A stretch of DNA of 50,899 nucleotides, from NCBI GenBank assembly GCA_020425605.1, contig JAGQRH010000027.1, forward strand, positions 1 to 50,899. The letters are read 5' to 3'. Shown piece after piece: positions 6,086-14,615 of the stretch. The notes beneath the pieces are model-generated. The model did not search any database and was not told the DNA's origin. It saw nothing but the letters and a program-made list of their open reading frames with translations. Made by a program: the position numbers and the translations under genes. Position 1 is the first letter of the stretch. Each line of letters begins with the position of its first letter. This DNA comes from Planctomycetota bacterium. GTDB taxonomy: Bacteria > Planctomycetota > UBA8742 > UBA2392.

Positions 6086-8440
6086 CTAGTCCTCGTGGCT
6101 CAGCGCCGCAAGCAGGCAACCCTTGCTGGTGGCGTTGAGTTGGTCTTCCGCGCGGCGGATGTCGCTCACCTTGATCGGGAAGCGGGCCGCCATCTTGCTG
6201 AACTCGTCCTTGAACACCTCGACGAAGCCGCCGACCTTCGACGTGCCGCCCGAAATCGCGATGGGTACCGGCTTGGGGAAGTTCGGGATGTCCTTCGTGG
6301 TCTCGAACTTCTTGATGATGTTGTCGAGGCTGTACTTGATCAGGTGGCGGTAGTAGATGACGATTGCTTCTTCTTCCGGGGTCTTCGGCGCGTTGATGTC
6401 GACGCCGCGTTCCTTGACGGCCGTGATCTTGCTGGCCGCGCAACCCATCACCTGTGCCGCCTGCTGGTCGATCCAGTCGCCGCCCTTGGCCGTCGAGAAA
6501 CTGACGACCGGCATCGAACGGAAGGTCACGCAGACGTTCACCATGCCGCCACCGCACGAAATGCCGATGCCGGTAAAGTCGTCGTCGCCCAGCTCGCTGA
6601 ACACGACGGCCTGACCTTCGTTGAAGGGGTGGCCACGGTATCCGAGGCGGTCAAGCAGGCCGTTCGCGATGTTCGTGTGGTACACGATGTTCATCGTCGA
6701 GTCGACCGGGTCAGCCGGGATTGAGTAGTAGACGATCTCGCCTTCCGCGCGCGGCGGGCCGAGGATCTTCTTGAACAGCTCTACTTCCATCGGCATGGCG
6801 TCGACGTCGGTCGGGCTGATAAGGCCGTTCTTCATCGGACGGCGCATTTCGCGGTTGAAGATGTTCGCCAGCTCGAAGGCGTCTTCACCGATGATGAAGA
6901 GCTTGTTCTCGCGCTTGATGTAAGGAACGCCCTGTCCCTTCAGCATCTTCAAGGTGTACGGGTCTTCCGGCACGTCAAGGAATGCATTGCGTGCAGGGAA
7001 GAACTCGATGCCGCCTTCTTCATCCATGCGGGACGCGACAAGGTTCGCAGTTCCCACGTCCAAGCCGCGCCCGAGCGGCGCACCCGAATCATCACCCACG
7101 GTGGATACCTCCGGCTGTTCAGAATAAGCTTCGTTTGGTTCCGCAGGCACCGAGTCTTCCGAGACCGCCCCGGAATCGTCGTCGCCCGTATCGCCCGCGT
7201 AATCATCTGCGGACGTTGAATCCTCTTCCTCGCCTGCTGCAGCCCCCAGGTCGAGCTCGTCGGATTCGTTGTCTGTTATCTCGCCGCTATCGCCCGCGGC
7301 GTTCAAGTCCAGTTCGTCTTCTTCGCTGCCGTCCGGTCTCATGCGCGATTCCTCCCCTTGCGCCGACGAAACACCCCGGGTGGGATCCTCGATGGCATCC
7401 TCTTCAGGAGCCGAATTCGAGTCACCCGCTGCCGGGTTCTGCGCTGCGGGGGGAGCTGCGCCTGAGTCTTCCAGGTCAGTGCGTTGTGGACTGTTATCTA
7501 TCAGTGAATCCACAGTTTCGCCAGTGGGATTTTCTGCATGCCCGCTGACTTTATCGCCTTGCGTACCAGCATCTTCCGCGATGTTAGATTCCATTTCACT
7601 TGCGGCCAAAGTCATCGGGCCGGAGCCCCCAAGCGCATCTGAGTCACCCATCGACGCACCGGTCAGCTCCACACTTGGGACATCCGTGTCATCCGACGGG
7701 TCGTCGCCTTCGGCGCCGGCCATCTCCATCGCGGCCATGGTCATCGGCCCGGAGCCAGCTTCAATCCGGTCTTCCGGCGCAGAAGCCACGATGCGTTCCG
7801 TGTCGCCTCGGGTCTGCTCATGGCGATGTTCTTCGGCACCGTCTTCTTCAGACTGTTCCATGTCGTAGGCGGCCATCGTCATGGGGCCAGCCGTGATCGG
7901 CTGGCTTTCGCGAATGCCAGCAAGATCGAGCTCTTCCTCAATACGCGTGGCAGGCCCGGGGAAAGACGCGTCGTAGTTGTTGGCATCCAGCGTCGATTCA
8001 TCCAGGTCGCCGATGTCGATGTCGTGCTCATCCACGATTTCGTGCCGCCCGCTGCCGGTAATCACCACGCCCCCAACATCGAGGTCCTCGTCATCTTCGA
8101 TGACGTCTTCATCTTCGACGATTTCGTGGCGGCCCGACGGCGTCACATTCACCGGCGTGTCGTGCCAGTTTTTCTCCTGCTGTTTGGTGGTGCGGCGCTT
8201 GGCTGCGCGCTGCAGACGTTCGCGTACCGTCTCGCGCTGCGGCGGCTCGTCGTGGAGGTCGGACAGGTCGAGGTCGTGATCATCTTCCTCGAAGACCTGG
8301 CCTGCATCGTCATTGGCGTTATTGGGCACGATCGGGTTGCTGCCTCTGGATGCCTTAGTTTTAGCGGTTTCACGCGGACGGCCGGAAATTGTAGCGCTCA
8401 CGCGCGGCCGCACAAGGGGCTGCAGACTCGCTGCCCGCAT
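6086..8440 (-). CDS. MreB/actin-like ATPase with a long acidic disordered N-terminal arm
   Basis: The ~325 C-terminal residues (from ~460) form an actin/HSP70-superfamily ATPase: G-L-D-V-G-T-A-N-L as phosphate 1, G-I-S-C-G-G-G-M-V-N-V as phosphate 2, and I-S-G-G-T-S-K-V-G-G-F as the adenosine loop. It differs from the true MreB at 33238-34305. The first ~455 residues are Asp/Glu/Ser/Gly-rich, apparently unstructured, and hold repeated short motifs: S-G-R-H-E-I-V twice (~102, ~130), G-P-M-T-(M/L)-A-A three times (~185, 230, 273), and E-L-D-L-x-(A/G) several times. ATG 8440 (784 residues) is preferred over an in-frame ATG at 8554, which would overlap the divergent gene at 8471. Possibly a second cytoskeletal filament with a tentacle-like arm; function unknown. 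Confidence 0.85.
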   Translation of the reverse strand: MRAASLQPLVRPRVSATISGRPRETAKTKASRGSNPIVPNNANDDAGQVFEEDDHDLDLSDLHDEPPQRETVRERLQRAAKRRTTKQQEKNWHDTPVNVTPSGRHEIVEDEDVIEDDEDLDVGGVVITGSGRHEIVDEHDIDIGDLDESTLDANNYDASFPGPATRIEEELDLAGIRESQPITAGPMTMAAYDMEQSEEDGAEEHRHEQTRGDTERIVASAPEDRIEAGSGPMTMAAMEMAGAEGDDPSDDTDVPSVELTGASMGDSDALGGSGPMTLAASEMESNIAEDAGTQGDKVSGHAENPTGETVDSLIDNSPQRTDLEDSGAAPPAAQNPAAGDSNSAPEEDAIEDPTRGVSSAQGEESRMRPDGSEEDELDLNAAGDSGEITDNESDELDLGAAAGEEEDSTSADDYAGDTGDDDSGAVSEDSVPAEPNEAYSEQPEVSTVGDDSGAPLGRGLDVGTANLVASRMDEEGGIEFFPARNAFLDVPEDPYTLKMLKGQGVPYIKRENKLFIIGEDAFELANIFNREMRRPMKNGLISPTDVDAMPMEVELFKKILGPPRAEGEIVYYSIPADPVDSTMNIVYHTNIANGLLDRLGYRGHPFNEGQAVVFSELGDDDFTGIGISCGGGMVNVCVTFRSMPVVSFSTAKGGDWIDQQAAQVMGCAASKITAVKERGVDINAPKTPEEEAIVIYYRHLIKYSLDNIIKKFETTKDIPNFPKPVPIAISGGTSKVGGFVEVFKDEFSKMAARFPIKVSDIRRAEDQLNATSKGCLLAALSHED

Positions 8441-8454
8441 CAGGTCGCTGCGTG

Positions 8455-8463
8455 TGGTATACT
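8455..8463 (+). promoter_or_regulatory. Extended -10 promoter element of the zinc-ribbon gene
   Basis: TGGTATACT combines a TGn extension with a good -10 hexamer (8458-8463). Transcription would start near 8470, at or next to the ATG at 8471, predicting a leaderless or nearly leaderless mRNA. No good -35 is visible. The region lies between two divergent genes only 30 bp apart. Confidence 0.45.
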
Positions 8464-8470
8464 TGGTGAC

Positions 8471-8968
8471 ATGAGAGCCCGGGTACAATGCGATTGCGGA
8501 TGGCAGCGTGAACTCAGCGAGTTTTATGCGGGCAAACGTATTCGCTGCCCGCAATGCGCATCCGTGCTGGATGTGCCGGGCGAGCCGGCTTCGGGCCTCT
8601 ATAATTCGCCGCTTCCTGACCGCAAACAGCCGGACGTCAGCCGGCGGGGGCGCGGTTGCTGGGTTGGCGTGCCAAACTCATGTGCTCCGCGCCGCTGTTG
8701 CGGCGGCTCGTGGATGATCATCCTGATCGTGATTGCGATCAGCGGCGTTCACCTGTGGCGACAGATTGAATCCGACCGGCGGATGTTCAGCAGCGACCAA
8801 TGCGGGACTGAGCAACTCGAGCAGGAAACGCCCGTCGCACCCGCGGTGCCGGCGCAGCCAGATCCGACGTCGCCGACACCAATCAAGCCGGAGCCGGCCA
8901 GGCCTGCTCCGCCGGCCGAGAAGGCGGGCGAAGAATCTGCCGATGATTCCGACGAAGACGAGTTCTAG
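8471..8968 (+). CDS. Zinc-ribbon single-pass membrane protein
   Basis: The 165-residue protein starts with a short zinc ribbon: C-D-C-G (residues 7-10) and, about 17 residues on, G-K-R-I-R-C-P-Q-C. This form is very common at the N-terminus of planctomycete proteins of unknown function. A membrane segment W-M-I-I-L-I-V-I-A-I follows (~81-96). The C-terminal half is Pro/Ala-rich, then strongly acidic (D-S-D-E-D-E-F end). The frame is open far upstream, but ATG 8471 is chosen because the zinc ribbon begins there and upstream sequence is the coding strand of the divergent gene. Function unknown; the ribbon would face the cytoplasm. Confidence 0.8.
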   Translation: MRARVQCDCGWQRELSEFYAGKRIRCPQCASVLDVPGEPASGLYNSPLPDRKQPDVSRRGRGCWVGVPNSCAPRRCCGGSWMIILIVIAISGVHLWRQIESDRRMFSSDQCGTEQLEQETPVAPAVPAQPDPTSPTPIKPEPARPAPPAEKAGEESADDSDEDEF

Positions 8969-9049
8969 GCCCGCCCCATCCCGCATTTTGCCTTTTGCAA
9001 TTCGAATTCGTGGCTAGGATTGCCCACCCCAATCTTCAGGAGGTTCGGC

Positions 9050-9700
9050 ATGGCACGATTTCTTGTGGCGGGCGTATGCCTGGCGATGATCCTTGCACTC
9101 GCGGCCTGCGGCGGCGGCTCAAACACAACTGACAACAGTTCCGCGCCGCCTGCCAACACTTCCGGCGGCGATGGCGGCAGCGCCAAGACCAACAAGCCCG
9201 ACGACACGCCAAAGGAAGACCCGGACCTCTGGAAGAAGATCGTCATGCCCACGCCCAAGGGCTGGGACAAGCTCGCCAAGGACGGCCAGGCCGAGCTGCG
9301 CAGCGACAAGTACGATCTGCTGCTCAAGCCGGACGCCGCGTTCAGCCTGCTGGAGTCGTACGGCGACAAGCCGGCGCCCCATGCAAGCAGCGGAACGGAC
9401 GAGGAATGGACTGACTGGCGCAACACCGTCTCGGCCGTCTTCATCTATAATGCGAGCAAGACCAAGGACGACCCGGTCGCAACGCTTAAGAAGCACGGCG
9501 CGGCGTTCATTTCCGGCTTTGACGGCAGCGGCGTACGTGAGATGTCCGGCGTGGCGCTTTACGTCCACAATGAAGCAAATGACAAGTGGGCCGCTTGCGT
9601 AAGTAACGAACGTGGTACATACATCCTTGTCGCGCTCGTGCGGAACGAGGACGCGAGCAAGATCATGAAGCCGTATCCAGCAACCATCAAACCGGAGTAG
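9050..9700 (+). CDS. Hypothetical lipoprotein
   Basis: The 216-residue protein has a lipoprotein signal peptide: M-A-R-F-L, a hydrophobic core, then the lipobox L-A-A-C with Cys20. A disordered Gly/Ser/Thr/Asn linker follows, then a ~160-residue domain I do not recognise (W-K-K-I-V-M-P-T-P-K-G-W-D-K-L near its start, resembling domains that begin by describing a protein tail bound to a membrane). The start at 9050 has a clear CAGGAGG site (9037-9043). It is followed 2 bp later by a tiny basic-protein gene and then alr. Confidence 0.8.
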   Translation: MARFLVAGVCLAMILALAACGGGSNTTDNSSAPPANTSGGDGGSAKTNKPDDTPKEDPDLWKKIVMPTPKGWDKLAKDGQAELRSDKYDLLLKPDAAFSLLESYGDKPAPHASSGTDEEWTDWRNTVSAVFIYNASKTKDDPVATLKKHGAAFISGFDGSGVREMSGVALYVHNEANDKWAACVSNERGTYILVALVRNEDASKIMKPYPATIKPE

Positions 9701-9702
9701 CC

Positions 9703-9810
9703 ATGGGTTACAACAGCAGCAAGAAGGGTCACCTGAAGAACAAGCGCCGCAAGATCGCCAACGCCCGCAAGCGCAAGATCGTCGAAGGCAAGGCCGCGAA
9801 GAAGGGCTAA
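9703..9810 (+). CDS. 35-residue highly basic protein
   Basis: ATG 9703 to TAA 9808-9810 encodes 35 residues beginning M-G-Y-N-S-S-K-K-G-H, with 17 Lys or Arg and only one acidic residue. It starts 2 bases after the stop of the lipoprotein gene, so it may be translated by coupling. Size and charge resemble small ribosomal or nucleic-acid-binding proteins (bTHX, bL34 or the AURKAIP1/COX24 type), but the sequence matches none that I recognise. Strong third-position G/C bias (AAG, CGC, GCC) supports real coding. Confidence 0.65.
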   Translation: MGYNSSKKGHLKNKRRKIANARKRKIVEGKAAKKG

Positions 9811-9822
9811 CCCGACTCCGGG

Positions 9823-9912
9823 TTTTGGATTTCTGATTTTGGATTGGCGCATGTGCGCCACCCGGGCGGCATTGCAGATCAATCCAGAATCCAAAATCTA
9901 GAATCCAAAATC
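9823..9912. repeat. Iterated-word inverted repeat (unit like AATCCAAAAT)
   Basis: The gap before alr holds TTTTGGATT words (9823-9845) and, after a GC-rich loop containing its own small palindrome, their complements AATCC(A)AAAAT repeated three times (9881-9912). The arms nearly match over ~23 bases. It ends 5 bases before the alr ATG. See the finding on the family of such gaps. Confidence 0.8.
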
Positions 9913-9917
9913 CTCGC

Positions 9918-11024
9918 ATGCATCGCGTTTGGGCCCAGATCGACAAGTCCGCTGTGCGCCACAACCTCGGCGCCATCCGGCAGCGCGTGGGGGATACCCG
10001 CGTGATGGCCGTGCTGAAGGCCAACGCCTACGGACACGGCGCAGTCGAGATGGCCAAGCTGCTCGTGGCCGAGAAGATCGACGCCATCGGCGTGGGCGAC
10101 AGCGGGGAGGCTCTGGAGCTTCGCGACGCCGGCATCTCGGCGCCAATCCTGATTGTCGGCGGCATCATCCCGGGCGAAATGCCCCGCGTGGTTGAGAACG
10201 ACATCGAGGTCAACCTGCACACAGTGCAGATGGCCGAAGAACTCAATGCCGAGGCGTTGAAACAGCAACGCAACGTTCGCGTCCACCTGAAGGTAGACAC
10301 CGGCATGGGCCGCCTCGGCATGCAGCCCTTCGAGGCTGTGCCGTTTCTTCACAACCTGCGGCGCCTGCGGAATCTTGAACTGGTGGGCATGTGCACGCAT
10401 TTCAGCCTGCCGTACGAGCGCAACCCGGCCTTCACCACCCGCCAGATCGAGCACTTCAATCTTGCGGTCGAGGTGGCCGAGCGGCTGGGATATCGCGACC
10501 TCACGCTACACAGCAGCAGCAGCCTCGCGATCTTCGGGCGTGAAGACGCCTACTTCAACATGGTGCGCACGGGCATCGCCATGTGGGGGCTGCTGCCCGG
10601 CGACGCCCAGGGCAACGCGGATCAGCTCAAGCCCGCACTGGAACTCAAGAGCCGCGTGCTGTTCATTAAGGACGTCCCGGAAGGCACGCCGATCGGCTAT
10701 TCGCGCACGTACTACACGCCCGCGCCCGCGCGCATCGCGACGCTGCCCGTCGGCTACAACGACGGCTACCGCACGTCGCTCAGCAACAAGGCCGAAGTGC
10801 TGGTGCGCGGCGTGCGCTGCCCGGTAGTTGGGCGCGTCAGCATGGACTACACGACGATCGACGTCAGCCTGGTGGACGGCGCCGCGGTTGGCGACGAAGC
10901 CACGCTGATCGGGCAGGATGGCGACGACGCAATCAGCCTCGCGCAAGTGGCCGAATGGGCCGAGGCAATCCCGTATGAAATCCTGTGCGGATTAGGACGA
11001 CGCGTTGCACGCGTTTACAGTTAG
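9918..11024 (+). CDS. alr: Alanine racemase
   Basis: This PLP enzyme interconverts L- and D-alanine, supplying D-Ala for peptidoglycan. The 368 residues cover the usual TIM-barrel plus C-terminal beta domain. The PLP lysine is in V-L-K-A-N-A-Y-G-H-G (Lys34). The catalytic tyrosine from the partner subunit is in L-P-V-G-Y-N-D-G (Tyr280). H-L-K-V-D-T-G-M-G-R-L-G and R-V-S-M-D are also typical. No clear ribosome binding site precedes ATG 9918, only the AT-rich end of the inverted repeat. An intact Alr implies a peptidoglycan wall, in line with mreBCD in this window. Confidence 0.96.
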   Translation: MHRVWAQIDKSAVRHNLGAIRQRVGDTRVMAVLKANAYGHGAVEMAKLLVAEKIDAIGVGDSGEALELRDAGISAPILIVGGIIPGEMPRVVENDIEVNLHTVQMAEELNAEALKQQRNVRVHLKVDTGMGRLGMQPFEAVPFLHNLRRLRNLELVGMCTHFSLPYERNPAFTTRQIEHFNLAVEVAERLGYRDLTLHSSSSLAIFGREDAYFNMVRTGIAMWGLLPGDAQGNADQLKPALELKSRVLFIKDVPEGTPIGYSRTYYTPAPARIATLPVGYNDGYRTSLSNKAEVLVRGVRCPVVGRVSMDYTTIDVSLVDGAAVGDEATLIGQDGDDAISLAQVAEWAEAIPYEILCGLGRRVARVYS

Positions 11025-11026
11025 TA

Positions 11027-11095
11027 GTCAGTTGCCGGTTGTCAGGCCGGCGGCTGATCGAACTAGTCTGACAACCGACAACAGATAACCGACAC
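11027..11095. repeat. Iterated-word inverted repeat (unit like CTGACAACCGACAAC)
   Basis: AGTCAGTTGCCGGTTGTCAG (11027 on) faces CTGACAACCGACAACAGATA with a following ACCGACACTGA (11068-11095). It fills nearly the whole 82-bp gap between alr and the flavin reductase gene. Confidence 0.8.
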
Positions 11096-11106
11096 TGAGG
11101 CTATCC

Positions 11107-11586
11107 ATGGCTGATTCACCACCGGACATCCAGGCCCTTGGGCGCGTGCCGACCGGGCTTTACATCGTGACGGCCGAGAACAACGGCCAGCGGGCAGCGT
11201 TTCTTGCCAGTTGGGTGTGCCAGGCGGGGTTCTTTCCGCCGGCCGTCAGCGTGGCGATCAAGCAGGACCGCCCGATCATGCGCCAGCTCTCAAGAGGGGC
11301 ACACTTCGCGCTGAACATCCTCGGCACCGAAGACAAGAAGCTGATGGGGCAGTTCGCCAAGGGCTTCGAAATCAACGAAGACCCGTTTGAGAAAGCCAAC
11401 ATTGAGCGCACGGACAACAACACCCCGTACCTGCCTGAAGCTCTGGGCTTCCTCGAGTGCCGCCTGATGCGCGTGCTGGAGCCAAGCACCGAGCACAATC
11501 TTGTGGTGGGCGAAATCATCGGCGGCCGCATGCTCAAGGAAGGCGAGCCCTGGGTGCACGTGCGCAAATCCGGCGACCACTACTAG
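11107..11586 (+). CDS. Flavin reductase-like FMN-binding split-barrel protein
   Basis: The 159-residue protein belongs to the flavin reductase-like family. It begins with A-L-G-R-V-P-T-G-L-Y-I-V-T-A and continues with A-S-W-V-C-Q-A-G-F-x-P-P-A-V-S-V-A-I, the FMN-contacting part, and N-I-L-G in the next strand. Members bind FMN and either reduce flavin with NAD(P)H or act as the flavin domain of larger oxygen/NO-reducing systems. This version resembles the reductase domain of diflavin flavoproteins. ATG 11107 has a TGAGG site about 9 bases upstream. Donor and partner cannot be told from sequence. Confidence 0.85.
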   Translation: MADSPPDIQALGRVPTGLYIVTAENNGQRAAFLASWVCQAGFFPPAVSVAIKQDRPIMRQLSRGAHFALNILGTEDKKLMGQFAKGFEINEDPFEKANIERTDNNTPYLPEALGFLECRLMRVLEPSTEHNLVVGEIIGGRMLKEGEPWVHVRKSGDHY

Positions 11587-11587
11587 G

Positions 11588-11641
11588 GAGTTGTAAGTTG
11601 TCAGCACTACTGCAGTTCAACTGACAACTGACAACTGGCAA
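11588..11641. repeat. Iterated-word inverted repeat (unit CAACTGA)
   Basis: GTTGTAAGTTGTCAG (11590 on) faces a run of CAACTGACAACTGACAACTG (11618-11637). It occupies the full 59-bp gap between the flavin reductase and CoA-binding protein genes, leaving no visible ribosome binding site before ATG 11646. Confidence 0.82.
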
Positions 11642-11645
11642 CCAG

Positions 11646-12053
11646 ATGAACACCGCCTGCGAAGTCCTCGAATCCGCTCGCCGCATTGCCGTGCTCGGCA
11701 TGTCGCCGAAGCCGCACCGCACCAGCCATGCGATCGCGATGTACCTGCAGGGCGCAGGCTTTGAGATCGTGCCGGTCAACCCGGGCCATGAGCATATCGA
11801 GGGCCTGCGCTGTTACCGAAAGCTGGAAGCGATCTCTGAGCCGGTCGATATCGTGGATGTCTTCCGGGCCGCTGAGCACGAGCACGAAGTCTGCGCCGAA
11901 GTCCTGGCCATGGACCCGCTGCCGAAGGCCGTCTGGTTCCAGCTCAATGCCGGGGGCTTTGGTGTCGAAGACGAACTTCGCGAACGCGGCATCGAAGTGT
12001 TCGTAGACAGCTGTATCAAGGTCGTCCACAGCATCTGCTCCGGCAAACGCTAG
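11646..12053 (+). CDS. CoA-binding domain protein (YccU-like)
   Basis: The 135-residue protein is a stand-alone Rossmann-type CoA-binding domain. I-A-V-L-G-M-S-P-K-P-x-R-x-S-H near the start is the nucleotide loop, followed by V-P-V-N-P-G-x-E, V-D-I-V-D-V-F-R and the C-terminal V-F-V-D-S-C-I-K-V-x-H, all typical of the YccU/CoA_binding_2 family. The family resembles the CoA-binding domain of succinyl-CoA synthetase but lacks catalytic parts; its cellular role is not established. It is co-directional with its neighbours with short gaps, so co-transcription is likely. Confidence 0.87.
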   Translation: MNTACEVLESARRIAVLGMSPKPHRTSHAIAMYLQGAGFEIVPVNPGHEHIEGLRCYRKLEAISEPVDIVDVFRAAEHEHEVCAEVLAMDPLPKAVWFQLNAGGFGVEDELRERGIEVFVDSCIKVVHSICSGKR

Positions 12054-12121
12054 GTTTGAGGGTGCCGAATCGACGGCCGAAACCTAAAACCGGTCACCTG
12101 AAACCTGTAACCCGAAACCTG
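12052..12121. repeat. Iterated-word inverted repeat (unit like AAACCTG)
   Basis: AGGTTTGAGGGT (12052-12063, starting inside the stop codon) is complemented by four AAACCT words in CGAAACCTAAAACC, CTGAAACCTG and CCCGAAACCTG up to 12121. The gap ends directly at the TTG start of tilS. Confidence 0.75.
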
Positions 12122-12123
12122 CC

Positions 12124-13629
<1,506 letters not shown>

Positions 13630-13634
13630 GCCTG

Positions 13635-13979
13635 CTAACTCAGCTCTTTCAGAATCGCGCGTGTGTGGGGCCCGTAGAATGGGTCGTCTTTGAGGTCTGT
13701 GGCGCGGGCCTTGACGTCGAAGGAGGCACCTTCGAGCTCGAGGTGCTTGATGCCCAGCTCGGCGGGCAACTCGAGGCCCTCAAGGTAGATTGCGATGTCG
13801 TCCACGGTGATCAGGTACTCGCCCAGGCCTCGCAGCTGGTGAATCACCTTTTCGGTGTAGGCGTCGCTGTCTTTGGCGCTGGTGGCTGCGGCCCAGTGCT
13901 GCACCGCCTGGGCGGTGAGCTTGCCGGAGTCCCAGTCCGTGAGGACCTTGCGAATTTCCTTGCGGAGTGCGTCTGACAT
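13635..13979 (-). CDS. Hypothetical small protein
   Basis: I do not recognise this 114-residue soluble acidic protein. Its N-terminal part looks helical (A-L-R-K-E-I-R-K-V-L-x-D-W, then L-T-A-Q-A-V-Q-H-W-A), followed by a likely beta segment (Y-L-I-T-V-D-D-I-A-I-Y-L-E-G-L-E-L-P). The frame extends upstream to 14210, but that part lies under the divergent membrane-protein gene, so the ATG at 13979 is preferred. The 3' end is 5 bp from the tilS stop (convergent). Confidence 0.65.
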   Translation of the reverse strand: MSDALRKEIRKVLTDWDSGKLTAQAVQHWAAATSAKDSDAYTEKVIHQLRGLGEYLITVDDIAIYLEGLELPAELGIKHLELEGASFDVKARATDLKDDPFYGPHTRAILKELS

Positions 13980-14027
13980 AGCCGAAGTATAGACAGCGGC
14001 CGGACGGTCGCCAGCGCCTGGGTGAAC

Positions 14028-14426
14028 ATGGAAGACCTCGCCGAGTTTCTGCGCAGTGCCGAGCCCTACACTAGCTATCGCTACGTGCTGGGCCTCGTTT
14101 TGACCGGGCTGACCGTCTACTTCGTAGTTACTTCGATCCTTTCCCTGCGCAACATCCAGGGCCTGCTGCACGATCTCAACCGCCAGGCGCGCGAACACGG
14201 CGTGTTTCATGACGTGCGCCTGATGCTCGACCCGGAATACAATGCGACCAGCAAGCCGCTGCGCGCGAAGCCCGGGCGGATCATCAAGCTGGCACTGTAT
14301 TCGGCCTGCCTGCGGCTGATCAGCTTTCGGACGCTGGTCTATGTGTTTCCCGAACTGATCGGCGTGCTCGTCGTCGGCAGTGCCGCTGCGGCGGCTTACT
14401 GGTATGTGTTTACCGCGAAACTGTAG
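14028..14426 (+). CDS. Hypothetical membrane protein with two transmembrane segments
   Basis: The 132-residue protein has a membrane segment near residues 18-38 (Y-V-L-G-L-V-L-T-G-L-T-V-Y-F-V-V) and another at the C-terminus (~108-130, ending Y-W-Y-V-F-T-A-K-L), with a basic cytoplasmic-looking loop between. ATG 14028 is chosen; a GTG two codons upstream is possible. It is divergent from the small gene at 13635-13979 with 48 bp between them. No family recognised. Confidence 0.65.
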   Translation: MEDLAEFLRSAEPYTSYRYVLGLVLTGLTVYFVVTSILSLRNIQGLLHDLNRQAREHGVFHDVRLMLDPEYNATSKPLRAKPGRIIKLALYSACLRLISFRTLVYVFPELIGVLVVGSAAAAAYWYVFTAKL

Positions 14427-14615
14427 CCCGCATCGTCAGGCGCGGGCATTGGGACCACGGTCGGCAGCTTTCAGCGGGCGGGCGTCAACGCCGTCGCGGA
14501 GGCACCGGCAGCCCTGCCCTCAGCTTACGCCGGGGGCTACGTGCAACCCTCACCCCTTGCAATTCGTTCCTGCACTGGTAGCTAAGCGCCTCGACGACGT
14601 AGACGGGAACCAGCC

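Noticed and set aside
6086..8440. Calling the actin-like ATPase mreB
   Set aside because: A canonical mreB with mreC and mreD is present at 33238-35854; this protein's phosphate 2 loop and long arm differ, so it is a separate family member.
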